Shown here: positions 24,247 to 32,573 of the stretch, one piece after another
How positions within the stretch are numbered: position 1 is the first letter of the stretch
Layout of the letters: each line of letters starts with the position of its first letter
NCBI GenBank assembly: GCA_020720045.1
Contig: DYPH01000006.1
Span: 28,762-92,761 of the forward strand
Direction: 5' to 3'
Length of the DNA: 64,000 bases
Source: Sorangium cellulosum
GTDB taxonomy: Bacteria > Myxococcota_A > Polyangia > Polyangiales > Polyangiaceae
Position numbers and translations under genes: made by a program
The notes under the pieces: model-generated
Told to the model about the DNA's origin: nothing
The model's input: only the letters and a program-made list of their open reading frames with translations
Databases searched by the model: none

Positions 24247-26283
24247 TCAGGCGTGAGCCTGCGCGTCCTTCTTCTTGTCTTCGAGGTTTCCGGTCGCGGC
24301 GGCCGAAGCGGCGCCGGCGGTCTCGTATTTGCGCGCGCGCGGCGCCACGAGGGAGATGTCGACCTTGTCGGTCGCGTGGAACGAGGTGGCTGCCACCGTG
24401 TAGTCGAACTCGCGAACGAACTTCACTTCGCTGCGACCGTTGCCCTGCTCGGCGTGGAACGCGAGCGTGGAGCGCTGCCAGTTTTCGTCGTCGCGGGTCT
24501 TGAAGGCCGGCTTGTAATGGGCGCCGCGAGACTCGTCGCGGTTGCGTGCGCCGGTCGCGATGACGCGGGCAATCGTCGTCATGTTCTTGAAATGACGGAG
24601 GAACTGGGCACCCTGATTCGCGCGAGCACCGGTATCGGTGACGCCGACGTTCTTGAAGCGGTCCTGGATCTCGTCGATCTTTTCAATGACCTTATCGAGC
24701 GTGTCGTTATGGCGCTCAATCGTGCAATCACGGAGCATCAAGAGCGCCATCTCGTCGTGGAGCTGGTAGGCATTTTCCTTGCCGTCCATCTTCAAGAGCG
24801 CGTTGTAGTTGCTCTTTTCGCGCTTCTCAGCCTTCTCAAAGAGGGACGACGAGAGGTCGTTGCTGCTCTTGTTGAGGGTCTGGATGTAGGTCGCCATCGC
24901 GGGGCCGGCTTCCATACCTGCGTAAATGCAGGACAGGAGGCTGTTGGCGCCGAGGCGGTTGGCGCCGTGGTACTGGTAGTCGACCTCGCCAGCCGCGTAG
25001 AGACCTTCGATGTTCGTCGCCTGGTTGCGTGCGGAGCCGCGAACGACGCCGCCATCGCTCTCGCGACGTTCGAAGTCGACCCAGAGGCCGCCCATCGAAT
25101 AGTGGACGGCGGGGAAGACGCGCATCGGGTTGTGGTAGGGGTCCTCGCCGACGAACTTCTCGTAAATCTCAAGGATACCCGCGAGCTTACGGCGGAGCGT
25201 CTCTTCACCGATGTGGGTGAGATCGAGATAGACCTCGAGTTCGTTCTTGCCCGACTTCGCGTTGTAAACGCCCTTGCCGTCGTGGAAGCACTTGAGGAAG
25301 AGCTCGCGGGCGGCGATGTCGCGGGGGACGAGGTTGCCGTAGCCCGGGTATTTCGCTTCGAGGAAGTAGTCGCGGTCCTTCTCGGGGACGTCCTTGCCGC
25401 GGCGGCTCTCCTTGGGATCCTTCGGAACCCACACGCGGCCGCCTTCGCCGCGGGCGCTCTCGGAGATCAGGCGGAGCTTGTCAGCGCCGGGGATCGCCGT
25501 CGGGTGAATCTGAATGAATTCACCGTTCGCGTAGCAGGCACCCTGCTGGTAGACGGCTGCTGCCGCCGTCCCCGTGTTGATGACCGAGTTCGTGCTCTTT
25601 CCGAATACGATGCCGGGGCCGCCGGTCGCAAGGCAGACCGCCTCACCGGGGAACGCCTCGATATCCATCGTCTTTAGGTCTTGAGCGACGATACCGACCG
25701 CGCGGCCGTTTTCGTCCTGGACGAGGGAGAGGAAGTCCCAAAATTCGAACTTCCGGACCATCTTCTCGCCTTTGATGACGATCCCCTTCTCGTCTTCGAC
25801 GTTCTCCGTCTCGTAGCGACGGACCTGCTCGTCGAGGGCGTAAAGGAGCTGCTGGCCGGTCGTGGCGCCAGCGAAGGCGGTGCGGTGGAAGAGCGTCCCG
25901 CCGAAACGGCGGAAATCGAGGAGGCCTTCCGGCGTCCGGTTAAAGGGGACGCCCATGCGGTCGAGCATGTGGACGATCCCGGGGGCGGCGTCGGCCATGC
26001 CCTTGACGGGGGCCTGATTCGCAAGGAAGTCGCCACCATAGACGGTCTCCTCCAAGTGGACGCGCGGGGAGTCCCCTTCGCCCTTGGTGTTGACGCTCGC
26101 GTTGATGCCGCCCTGCGCGCAGACCGAGTGGGAGCGCTTCACAGGGACCAGCGAGAACAGATCGACCGGGACGCCTGCTTCACAGAGCTTGATGACCGTC
26201 ATCAGCCCCGCGAGGCCTCCGCCGACCACGATCACCCGGCGGACTTTGCCGTTTTCGCTACGTACCGTGCTTTTTTTCGCCAT
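24247..26283 (-). CDS. sdhA: Succinate dehydrogenase flavoprotein subunit
   Basis: 678 residues. The FAD-binding start is VIVVGGGLAGLMTVIKLCEAG. The FAD-attachment His lies in KRSHSVCAQGGINAS, and the substrate-site region YQYHGANRLGANSLLS is intact. The length and the SVCAQGGINA form match the B. subtilis/epsilon-proteobacterial group, often coupled to menaquinone. It oxidises succinate to fumarate at the membrane, or runs in reverse. GAGGAG lies 5-10 bp before the ATG. It is the first gene of an sdhA-sdhB pair lacking sdhC, which is unusual because sdhC normally leads this operon type. Confidence 0.97.
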   Translation of the reverse strand: MAKKSTVRSENGKVRRVIVVGGGLAGLMTVIKLCEAGVPVDLFSLVPVKRSHSVCAQGGINASVNTKGEGDSPRVHLEETVYGGDFLANQAPVKGMADAAPGIVHMLDRMGVPFNRTPEGLLDFRRFGGTLFHRTAFAGATTGQQLLYALDEQVRRYETENVEDEKGIVIKGEKMVRKFEFWDFLSLVQDENGRAVGIVAQDLKTMDIEAFPGEAVCLATGGPGIVFGKSTNSVINTGTAAAAVYQQGACYANGEFIQIHPTAIPGADKLRLISESARGEGGRVWVPKDPKESRRGKDVPEKDRDYFLEAKYPGYGNLVPRDIAARELFLKCFHDGKGVYNAKSGKNELEVYLDLTHIGEETLRRKLAGILEIYEKFVGEDPYHNPMRVFPAVHYSMGGLWVDFERRESDGGVVRGSARNQATNIEGLYAAGEVDYQYHGANRLGANSLLSCIYAGMEAGPAMATYIQTLNKSSNDLSSSLFEKAEKREKSNYNALLKMDGKENAYQLHDEMALLMLRDCTIERHNDTLDKVIEKIDEIQDRFKNVGVTDTGARANQGAQFLRHFKNMTTIARVIATGARNRDESRGAHYKPAFKTRDDENWQRSTLAFHAEQGNGRSEVKFVREFDYTVAATSFHATDKVDISLVAPRARKYETAGAASAAATGNLEDKKKDAQAHA

Positions 26284-26666
26284 GACGTCTCCTCGCGGTT
26301 CCGATGATTCGCGGCGCCGGAGGTTGCCGAACGCTCAAGTGCCCAGGCGCTTTGGCGCGGGTCGACTCACGAATCGGGCGGACCTTAGTGAAAGCCGCGA
26401 GAAAGAAAAAGAGGCCGCGCGACTCACTGCGTCGTTCCTTGGGACGGAGACCAAACCGCCGGCACGCGGTTGTTGAGAACTCCGCGCCGTCTCCCGCTTC
26501 GCCGACGGACGCGCAATAGGGCTCTAAATCTGTCGCATTTCGACCGCATCCTACATTTGGCGACCGATTGAGACGCGCTTGTGAGATTTCCTTGGCCCTT
26601 ATCGTCTCATTCGAGCATCATCCGCCCGACGAAGAGGCACGACGCGGCCTCTTAGAAGGAAAAGCC
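26284..26666. other. 383-bp divergent intergenic region
   Basis: The space lies between sdhA (minus) and the GH25 lipoprotein (plus) and should hold both promoters. I see no gene-like frame with good codon use, no tRNA, and no long inverted repeat. An AT-richer patch at about 26515-26610 is a reasonable place for the plus-strand promoter, but no clear -35/-10 pair was picked. GAAGGA at 26655-26660 serves the muramidase start. Confidence 0.6.
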
Positions 26667-27578
26667 ATGAAGGTTCAGCGCTTGGACGGAAAACTCGCAG
26701 CGGCATTGGCCCTCGTCACCGTCTCCCTTGCGGGGCTCGTTGGGTGTTCCCAGGAGACCGGGCCGACCTTCGTCACGAGCGATGTCGACGAACTGCGCGT
26801 CTGTGCGACGACGAGCACCCTGAAAGGTGTCGACGTCTCGAAGTGGCAGGGGAACGTCGACTTCGCCAAGGTCGCTGCCTCGGGGCGCGCCTTCGCCTTC
26901 ACGCGCATCAGCGACGGAAACGCCTCCGTCGATGAGTACTTCTCCAAGAACTACGCGGCGATCAAGAACGCCGGGCTCGTTCGCGGCAGCTACCAGTTTT
27001 TCCGGCCGAAGTCGGATCCGATCGCCCAGGCGCAGAAGGTCCTTAACGCTCTCGATGCCGCCGGCGGCCTCGAAGAGGGCGACCTCCCGCCCGTCCTCGA
27101 CCTGGAAGTGACCGACGGCGTCTCGTCGAGCACGGTCGCCGCCCGTGCCAAGCAATGGCTCGACTACGTCACCGCCCAGACCGGCAAAAAGCCGATCCTC
27201 TACACGGCGGCCGGCATGTCGAACGTCATCGCCAAGGGCCTCTCCGGCTACGTGCTCTGGGTTGCGAATTACGGCGCCACCTGCCCGAGCATGCCCACGG
27301 GCTATAAGTCCTGGAATTTCTGGCAGTACACCGACAAGCAGAAGGTGAACGGCATCGCCACGAGGGTCGACGACAACTACTTCCAGGGCAACCTCGCCGC
27401 CCTCCAAGCGCTCACGATGGGCGGCACCGGCGTCGCCCCGCGCGCAGTCCACGCCAATCTGGAAGGGGTCGACCCGATCTCGACCGTCGACCTCCCCGCT
27501 GGCGAGGTCGAGCGGATGCCCGGCATGTTTGAGGTCCCCGAAGGCCAAGGCTTCATGGGCGCCTCCTCGGGCGAGTGA
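26667..27578 (+). CDS. Lipoprotein muramidase, glycoside hydrolase family 25
   Basis: 303 residues from the ATG at 26667 (GAAGGA upstream). The lipobox is LAGLVGC (Cys ~28). The GH25 barrel occupies ~50-250: KGVDVSKWQGNVDFAKV carries the first catalytic-site Asp, LPPVLDLEVTDG the DxE pair, and SWNFWQYTDKQKVNG the C-terminal aromatic site. These enzymes cut the MurNAc-GlcNAc bond in peptidoglycan. An acidic, low-complexity tail follows. As a lipoprotein it could remodel the cell's own wall or, in a predator, attack prey walls; the sequence does not distinguish these. A good terminator follows at 27598. Confidence 0.92.
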   Translation: MKVQRLDGKLAAALALVTVSLAGLVGCSQETGPTFVTSDVDELRVCATTSTLKGVDVSKWQGNVDFAKVAASGRAFAFTRISDGNASVDEYFSKNYAAIKNAGLVRGSYQFFRPKSDPIAQAQKVLNALDAAGGLEEGDLPPVLDLEVTDGVSSSTVAARAKQWLDYVTAQTGKKPILYTAAGMSNVIAKGLSGYVLWVANYGATCPSMPTGYKSWNFWQYTDKQKVNGIATRVDDNYFQGNLAALQALTMGGTGVAPRAVHANLEGVDPISTVDLPAGEVERMPGMFEVPEGQGFMGASSGE

Positions 27579-27597
27579 TTCGGCACCCCTCCTTCAG

Positions 27598-27628
27598 AAA
27601 CCCCGGGTCGCAAGCCTCGGGGTTTCTT
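27598..27628 (+). terminator. Rho-independent terminator after the GH25 gene
   Basis: AAACCCCG pairs with CGGGGTTT across a short GC-containing loop, followed by CTT. It starts 19 bp after the stop codon. The A-run before and T-run after the stem let it work in both directions. Confidence 0.75.
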
Positions 27629-27778
27629 GCTTCCGCCGTTCACGACAGCCTTGCGCGCCGCAGCAACCTCCGCTAAGCGCGCCAGTCCCTGGAGAGGGTT
27701 CCGATTTTTGGGACCTTTTCCCGGTATCCCCGCCGCTTCGGTCATCCGAAGCACCACCTCCTAAGTACGGAGTTTCTC

Positions 27779-28123
27779 ATGGCAAAGTCCCCGCTCGCGC
27801 TCGTGAAAGATAAGTTTGGCGATAAGGCAAAGCTCGTCGCCGCCGTCCAGGCGTTCGCCGACGACAACGCCCTCTGGCTCGGCCGCGCCCAGGAAGGCAA
27901 AGGCCTCGCCCACGTCTCCAACGCGAAGCTCCTCCGCCTCCACGGCGTCTTCACGGAAGTGAAGAAGGTCTTTGGTAGCCGCGAGAAGCTCATCGCCGCG
28001 ATCCTCGAGACCGAGAAGCGCACGAAGGACGCCGGCTACAAGGCCCGCCTCGAGGCGTTCCCGATCCCGCGTCTCTTCGACCAGTACACCTCGGCCAAGA
28101 AGCGCGTCGCCGCCAAGGCTTGA
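27779..28123 (+). CDS. Conserved-looking small basic protein (114 aa)
   Basis: It starts MAKSPLALVKDKFGDKAKLVAAVQAF with an ATG 8 bp after ACGGAG. The protein is helical and Lys/Ala-rich, with RLHGVFTEVKKVFGSREKLIAAILETEKR in the middle and YTSAKKRVAAKA at the end. High GC3 and a close ribosome site and terminator make the gene convincing. Its make-up resembles nucleic-acid-associated proteins, but I recognise no family. It is flanked by terminators on both sides, so it is probably monocistronic. Confidence 0.75.
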   Translation: MAKSPLALVKDKFGDKAKLVAAVQAFADDNALWLGRAQEGKGLAHVSNAKLLRLHGVFTEVKKVFGSREKLIAAILETEKRTKDAGYKARLEAFPIPRLFDQYTSAKKRVAAKA

Positions 28124-28133
28124 GTCGCGTTTG

Positions 28134-28165
28134 TCTCCGCCCGGCGCGACGCCGGATCGGAGAAC
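28134..28165 (+). repeat. 32-bp palindromic element, copy A
   Basis: The sequence reads TCTCCGCCCGGCG, loop CGA, CGCCGGATCGGAGAAC. It begins 11 bp after the stop of the 114-aa gene and ends 4 bp before the terminator stem. It is intergenic here. In the frame used by the other copies it would read SARRDAGSEN. Confidence 0.85.
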
Positions 28166-28168
28166 GCG

Positions 28169-28205
28169 AAACCCCGCCCTCGGTCGCCGAGGATGCGGGG
28201 TTTTT
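28169..28205 (+). terminator. Strong rho-independent terminator after the 114-aa gene
   Basis: The arms AAACCCCGC and GCGGGGTTT pair exactly. The loop contains a second small stem (CCTCGG..CCGAGG), and the run TTTTT follows at 28201-28205. It is the best-formed terminator in this part of the window. Confidence 0.85.
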
Positions 28206-28294
28206 GCTGTTTTGTCTGCCTCAAGCGCGCCCGCTTCCGGTAGCTTGCGCCGCTCAACGTAACCCCTCAGCGGCACTCGCCGCTGTTACATCGG

Positions 28295-28341
28295 TGCGCG
28301 CCGTTTCCTCACCGCCTGCGGCGGTTCCGGGCGGACGCGCA
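28295..28341 (+). repeat. 47-bp dispersed repeat, intergenic copy
   Basis: All 47 bases recur, reverse-complemented, at 51506-51552. The core ACCGCC-TGC-GGCGGT (about 28311-28325) is a perfect small hairpin, and the ends TGCGCG/CGCGCA are also complementary. This copy lies in the leader of the DUF2505 gene, ending 25 bp before its ATG and just 5' of its ribosome site. Confidence 0.95.
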
Positions 28342-28366
28342 GCTACCCAGAGGACGAGGAACGACC

Positions 28367-28873
28367 ATGGCGGAAGCGAATCTGCGCGGCGAAATTCACA
28401 TGTCGGAAGAGGCCTATTGGGCCAACTGCTTTTTCGACACCGAATACAATCGTCGACTCTTTTTCGATAAGCTCAAGTTCCCCGGCTACGAGAGCCTCTG
28501 GCAGAAGGACGAGGGGACGAAGCTTTCCCGCCGCGTTCGCATCTCGCCGCCCGTCGACGCTCTCCCCGGTCCAGTGAAGAAGATCGCCGGAAACTCCTTC
28601 AATTACGAAGAAGAAGGCACCTTCGACAAGGGCACGAAGCGCTACTCCTTCGTCGTTCATTCGAGCACCGCCGCCGACAAGTCGAACGTGCGTGGCGAGA
28701 TGTGGGTCGAGAGCGTGGGCGGCAAGCTGTACCGCTGTGCGAAGCTCCAGGTCGACGTGAAAATCTTCATGGTCGGCGGAATGATCGAGAGCAAGATCAT
28801 CGAAGATTTCACGAAGTCTTTCGAAGCGGCGACGATCTTGGCCAACGAATTTGCCAAAGAAAAAGGCCTTTGA
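28367..28873 (+). CDS. DUF2505 family protein
   Basis: 168 residues. The pattern fits DUF2505, a START/polyketide-cyclase-like fold: beta-rich N-terminal half with FFDTEYNRRLFFDKLKFPGY, central RRVRISPPVDALPGPVKKIAG, and the end KIIEDFTKSFEAATILANEF, which is typical of the last helix. No catalytic residues are known for the family; a hydrophobic ligand is likely. The ribosome site GAGGACGAGGA precedes the ATG. The end overlaps the CcmB start (TTGA), so the two are coupled. Confidence 0.8.
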   Translation: MAEANLRGEIHMSEEAYWANCFFDTEYNRRLFFDKLKFPGYESLWQKDEGTKLSRRVRISPPVDALPGPVKKIAGNSFNYEEEGTFDKGTKRYSFVVHSSTAADKSNVRGEMWVESVGGKLYRCAKLQVDVKIFMVGGMIESKIIEDFTKSFEAATILANEFAKEKGL

Positions 28874-29574
28874 CCGCAGCGGTCGTTCGTCCTGCTCCGC
28901 CTCGGCCGCCCTCGTTCTTCGGGGCGGCCGCGGCCGTTTTCGCGAAGGACCTCCGCATCGAGTGGCGCACGAAGGAAATCCTCACAACGGCAGGCTTTTT
29001 CGCGCTGCTTGTGACGGTCATGGCGTCGGTCGCATTTCTGGATGGCGAGCACACCGCCCCTGGCGCGATCTGGATTCCGATCGCCTTTTCGGGCGTTCTC
29101 GCCCTCGGCCGCACCTGGCAGCGGGAGCGCGAGGAGAACGCGCTCGTCGGGCTTCTTGTGGCGCCGATTCCGCGGGCCGCGCTCTTTCTCGGCAAAGGTG
29201 CCGGAGTTCTTCTCTTTTTGCTCGCTGTGGAAGCGGTGATCGTGCCGACGGTGGCGCTCCTGTTCCACCTCGATCTCCTCGCGATCGCGCCGCGGCTCCT
29301 CCCGCTCCTGCTCGCCGGATCGATCGGCATCGCCGGTCTCGGGACGCTCTTCGGAGCCATGACCGTACGCACCCGTGCCCGCGACCTTGTGTTGGCGACG
29401 GTGCTGTTTCCGCTCCTGTCGCCGGTCCTCCTGTCGGGGGTCGCCGGAACCAAAGAACTCTTCGACGGCGCGACGCTCCGCGAACTCTCTGATTATTTTC
29501 TGTTACTTGGTGTGTTTGATGTGCTCGCCGTCGCCGGGGGAATTTTTCTCTTTGGCCCCCTCGTCGACGACTGA
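28870..29574 (+). CDS. ccmB: CcmB-like heme exporter membrane subunit
   Basis: 234 residues with six membrane helices. FFGAAAAVFAKDLRIEWRTKEIL at the start and the second-helix region ALGRTWQREREENALVGLLVAPIPR are characteristic of CcmB, which partners CcmA and CcmC in moving heme or handling it for cytochrome c maturation. None of those partners is nearby; the gene instead follows a DUF2505 gene and starts with TTG overlapping its stop. Its 3' end overlaps the opposite-strand oxidoreductase by 72 bp. Confidence 0.8.
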   Translation: MTAAVVRPAPPRPPSFFGAAAAVFAKDLRIEWRTKEILTTAGFFALLVTVMASVAFLDGEHTAPGAIWIPIAFSGVLALGRTWQREREENALVGLLVAPIPRAALFLGKGAGVLLFLLAVEAVIVPTVALLFHLDLLAIAPRLLPLLLAGSIGIAGLGTLFGAMTVRTRARDLVLATVLFPLLSPVLLSGVAGTKELFDGATLRELSDYFLLLGVFDVLAVAGGIFLFGPLVDD

Positions 29575-30810
29575 CGGCTCCGAAAAGACCCCACGAAGAG
29601 CCGTTTCCGTCGGGGCGACGTCTGCGAGTGAGCGGCCGTTGGCTCCGCCGATCGCGAGGAAGCAAGTCCTTCGACTTACGAGGGAATTGCCGGCGGGCAC
29701 GAATCCGGCTTCGCCAAGGACGACGGGGAAGCCAGCCTCCGCGAGGAGCTCGTGGGCGGGTGCGGCTGGGACGTCCACAATCACCGTTCTTGCCGAAAGC
29801 GTCGTTCCATCTTCGAAGGATACTCCGCGCACCTCGGAGAGGCCGAGGATGGTTGAAACCCCCTTTTCAATCGCCGTGATGCCGAGCCTCTCGGCGACCG
29901 AGCGCCCAAGTTCGCTCGCGCCGCGTGGCGCCACAAGCACCGGCTCTTGGAGGACGACACCGGCCTCCACGAGGATTCCCGCGGCGCGCGCCGAGAAGAC
30001 GCCGGGGCGGTCTTCATCGCCGCAGGGGATCGTAGCGTCGTGGTTGCCCGTCGCAAACACGAACCATTTTGGATAGATAAGCGAGGCTCCACGGTCGCGT
30101 GCGAGCAGGAGCGCCCGTGGATTTCCGTCGGGATCGTAGATGCCGACGACGGTCGCCCCGAGGCGCAGGTCTTTCGGTGCAGAATGCAAGTACGCCGCCC
30201 GTGGATCACTCGCCGTGAACGCCCGCAGGACGCCGCCGGGGGCGACGGCGTCGTCGACCACGATGCTCGACAAACCGGCGCTCGTCGCCGCCCGCGCTGC
30301 CGCGAGGCCAAACGGGCCGCTGCCGACGATGAGCACATCGGTCGTCTCGACGGTCGCTTCGCGGACAGCGCCGGCTTCCGTGGGGAGGTGACCGAGACCG
30401 GCGACCTTCTGGGCAAAGGCGGCGAGCAGGTCTTCCGCGATAGGAATTCCTGCAAGAAAATCATGGTGATTGAAGCCGTTCGGGAAGGCGAAGTCGGCGC
30501 CGCGCAACGGGTCAAACCGGCGGGTGAGCGCACTGTTTTGCGACTCGACGCGAGCCCCGTCACAGACCGGCTCCAAGCACGAGAGGACGTTTGGGACGCC
30601 GTCGACACGGAGCACGCAGCCGTCGCAGCCGCCGCGAAGGCAGGAGGGGCCCCGCGGCCGGTGAAACTTCGGGCTCCGTGCGAGGGTTATGTATCCTGCA
30701 CGTACAAGCGCCACCGCGAGCGGCTCACCGGGGCGCCCGTTTACAATCGCCCCATCGAAGGTGAACGCCACCGTTTTTTCGGCCCCTGCGCGCCCGGTCT
30801 GTTCGGCCAT
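29503..30810 (-). CDS. 2Fe-2S/FAD oxidoreductase related to sarcosine oxidase alpha and opine dehydrogenase subunits
   Basis: 435 residues. The N-terminal ~100 residues are a ferredoxin-like domain: FTFDGAIVNGRPGEPLAVAL, then HRPRGPSCLRGGCDGCVLRV with the cluster Cys spacing and a fourth Cys in LSCLEP. An FAD/NAD domain follows with DVLIVGSGPFGLAAARAA at about 160. GNHDATIPCGDEDRPGVFSARAA is typical of the SoxA/HcnB group. The folate-binding C-terminal half of sarcosine oxidase is absent, so it is an electron-transfer dehydrogenase subunit with an unknown amine or imino-acid substrate. Its last 24 codons overlap ccmB; a shorter real gene is possible only if the frame is wrong. Confidence 0.8.
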   Translation of the reverse strand: MAEQTGRAGAEKTVAFTFDGAIVNGRPGEPLAVALVRAGYITLARSPKFHRPRGPSCLRGGCDGCVLRVDGVPNVLSCLEPVCDGARVESQNSALTRRFDPLRGADFAFPNGFNHHDFLAGIPIAEDLLAAFAQKVAGLGHLPTEAGAVREATVETTDVLIVGSGPFGLAAARAATSAGLSSIVVDDAVAPGGVLRAFTASDPRAAYLHSAPKDLRLGATVVGIYDPDGNPRALLLARDRGASLIYPKWFVFATGNHDATIPCGDEDRPGVFSARAAGILVEAGVVLQEPVLVAPRGASELGRSVAERLGITAIEKGVSTILGLSEVRGVSFEDGTTLSARTVIVDVPAAPAHELLAEAGFPVVLGEAGFVPAGNSLVSRRTCFLAIGGANGRSLADVAPTETALRGVFSEPSVVDEGAKEKNSPGDGEHIKHTK

Positions 30811-30827
30811 GGCCGCCTTCTACCGCA

Positions 30828-31793
30828 TCAATCGCGCCCGAGGGTCCCCCGACGGTAGTCGTAGATCGCGCGATCGATCTCTTCCGCGGTCGTCATCACA
30901 AAGGGGCCGTGCTGGACGATCGGCTCGCCGAAGGGTTTCGCGGCGGCGAGGAGGAGCTGGGCCCCTTGGTCCCCTGCTTCGAGGACGATGCGCTCGCCGG
31001 CTTCGAGGAGCGCGATCTCCGCGCGCTTGATGAGTTTTTCGCCGATCTTCACTGAGCCTTCGTTGACGAAAAAGAAGGCGGTATGGCCGATCGGCGTCGG
31101 GACGTCGATCTTGTGGCCAGCCTGAAGGACGACGTGGGCGAGAAGCGGCTCGGCGGCGCGGTTCCGGACGGGGCCGTGAACGCCGAACAGGTCGCCGGAG
31201 ACGACCCGCGCAGCGCCCTTGCCGTCGAGGTCGGTCGTCTTGATGGGGGCGGCGCCCGGTGCTGCGAGCGCTTCCGGCTGCAGATCCTGGTAGAAGGGAT
31301 CACACATCTTCTCCTCTTTCGGGAGATTGATCCAGAGCTGGAAGCCGCTCATCAGACCGCGATCCTGCTCAGGCATCTCCGAATGAAGAATTCCCCGTCC
31401 GGCCGTCATCCACTGGACTCCGCCCCCTTGAATAAGTCCTTTGTTGCCGCGGCTGTCTTCGTGGCGCATTCGCCCGTTTAGCATCACCGTAACCGTCTCG
31501 AAACCGCGGTGGGGATGCGTCGGGAACCCGGCGATGTAAGCGTTTGGATCGTCCGAGTGGAAGCGATCGAGCATCAGAAATGGATCAAGATTCCGGAGCC
31601 GTGGCTGACCAATCACACGTGTTAATTTTACACCAGCGCCATCGCTAGTGGGCATTCCTGCGAGAACTTCTTTTACGGCACGCGCCTGGGACATCACCGG
31701 ATTACCTCGTTGAGCGGGGGTCGTTGTACAGCCGGCAACCGCGGCCACGGAAGCCTGCGCAAGGAACGTGCGACGCGTAAACTGGGCGGACAT
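30828..31793 (-). CDS. Pirin family protein with Tat/lipoprotein signal
   Basis: 321 residues from the ATG at 31793. The N-terminus SAQFTRRTFLAQASVAAVAGC has a twin-Arg motif and a lipobox-like Cys. The bicupin follows: RLRNLDPFLMLDRF, metal ligands in HPHRGFETV (two His) and GILHSEMPE (His and Glu), all intact. Pirins are usually cytosolic quercetinases or regulators, so export by Tat, with folded metal cofactor, is unusual but consistent. The frame is open to 31886, but the extension would hide the signal. It ends 17 bp before the oxidoreductase start, so both may be one operon. Confidence 0.85.
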   Translation of the reverse strand: MSAQFTRRTFLAQASVAAVAGCTTTPAQRGNPVMSQARAVKEVLAGMPTSDGAGVKLTRVIGQPRLRNLDPFLMLDRFHSDDPNAYIAGFPTHPHRGFETVTVMLNGRMRHEDSRGNKGLIQGGGVQWMTAGRGILHSEMPEQDRGLMSGFQLWINLPKEEKMCDPFYQDLQPEALAAPGAAPIKTTDLDGKGAARVVSGDLFGVHGPVRNRAAEPLLAHVVLQAGHKIDVPTPIGHTAFFFVNEGSVKIGEKLIKRAEIALLEAGERIVLEAGDQGAQLLLAAAKPFGEPIVQHGPFVMTTAEEIDRAIYDYRRGTLGRD

Positions 31794-31951
31794 CGTGGCA
31801 ACGGTAATCGACGTCGCGTCGGCGCGCGCCGCCTCTGCACGCAACTCGGGGTTCCTCATGGCGGAGCCGCCCCCACAAAATCGCATCGTCGAACTTCGGA
31901 AATGCGTCGTTCCAAAAGCGCGGGGTTTCGACGAAGATACCCAAGCGCGTC

Positions 31952-32554
31952 ATGAAACTCGGCATCCTCGGCCCGTCCTCCGGCGACGTGAACCAACTGG
32001 GTCGCGCGGCTGAGTTCTTGTTGCGTCAAGCAAAAGCGTGGAAAGTCGTGTACTTGGACGGCGACGGTACCCTTGACAAAGCGGTCGCTGCCTGGGCGCG
32101 AAAGATCGTTGGCGACGACGCAAGCGACGACGGAAGCTGGGAACGGGCCGCCGCCCTCGCCGCCGGAGGGACCGCCGCCGCCGTCGACGCGTACGTGCAC
32201 GGTGAGCGGGCCCGCCTTCGTCTCCGTGCGCTCGAGAGCTTGCCCGACGATACGCTCCGCGCGGTCGAGCAGGTTGGTGAGCGCGTGGTGCTGTTGACCA
32301 ACGATCGCCGCCAACTCGAAGACGACACCGCGCGCGCGGCGAATATTTTGATCTACGGCGACGGGAGTTCACCGACCGTCCGAAAGATCGGGGCTCGTTG
32401 GTTTCTTTCCCCCGGCCCCCTCGGCTGCCCGGGCGGCGGGATCGCCGTGCTCGATGACGACGGCCCCGACCTCACCGTCAGCTTCTACGACGCGAGCTTC
32501 AACCTTTCGCTCCGCGAAGAGCTCCTGCCGCTCCGCGTCCGTGAACCGGGCTGA
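31952..32554 (+). CDS. Uncharacterised protein, possibly metallophosphoesterase-like
   Basis: 200 residues. It opens MKLGILGPSSGDVNQLGRAAEFLL and has AWKVVYLDGDGTLDKAVAAWARK, and near the end WFLSPGPLGCPGGGIAVL. The outline (a G-x-x-S/H-G-D start, then V-x-Y-L-x-D, a late SPG segment) recalls YfcE-like phosphoesterases, but the metal-binding His residues are not there. It is close to nadD (19 bp) and in the same direction. I would treat function as unknown. Confidence 0.65.
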   Translation: MKLGILGPSSGDVNQLGRAAEFLLRQAKAWKVVYLDGDGTLDKAVAAWARKIVGDDASDDGSWERAAALAAGGTAAAVDAYVHGERARLRLRALESLPDDTLRAVEQVGERVVLLTNDRRQLEDDTARAANILIYGDGSSPTVRKIGARWFLSPGPLGCPGGGIAVLDDDGPDLTVSFYDASFNLSLREELLPLRVREPG

Positions 32555-32573
32555 CAACCGCCGAGGAAGATCG

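Noticed and set aside
24253..25677. 474-aa plus-strand frame inside sdhA
   Set aside because: Antisense shadow of a firmly identified gene.
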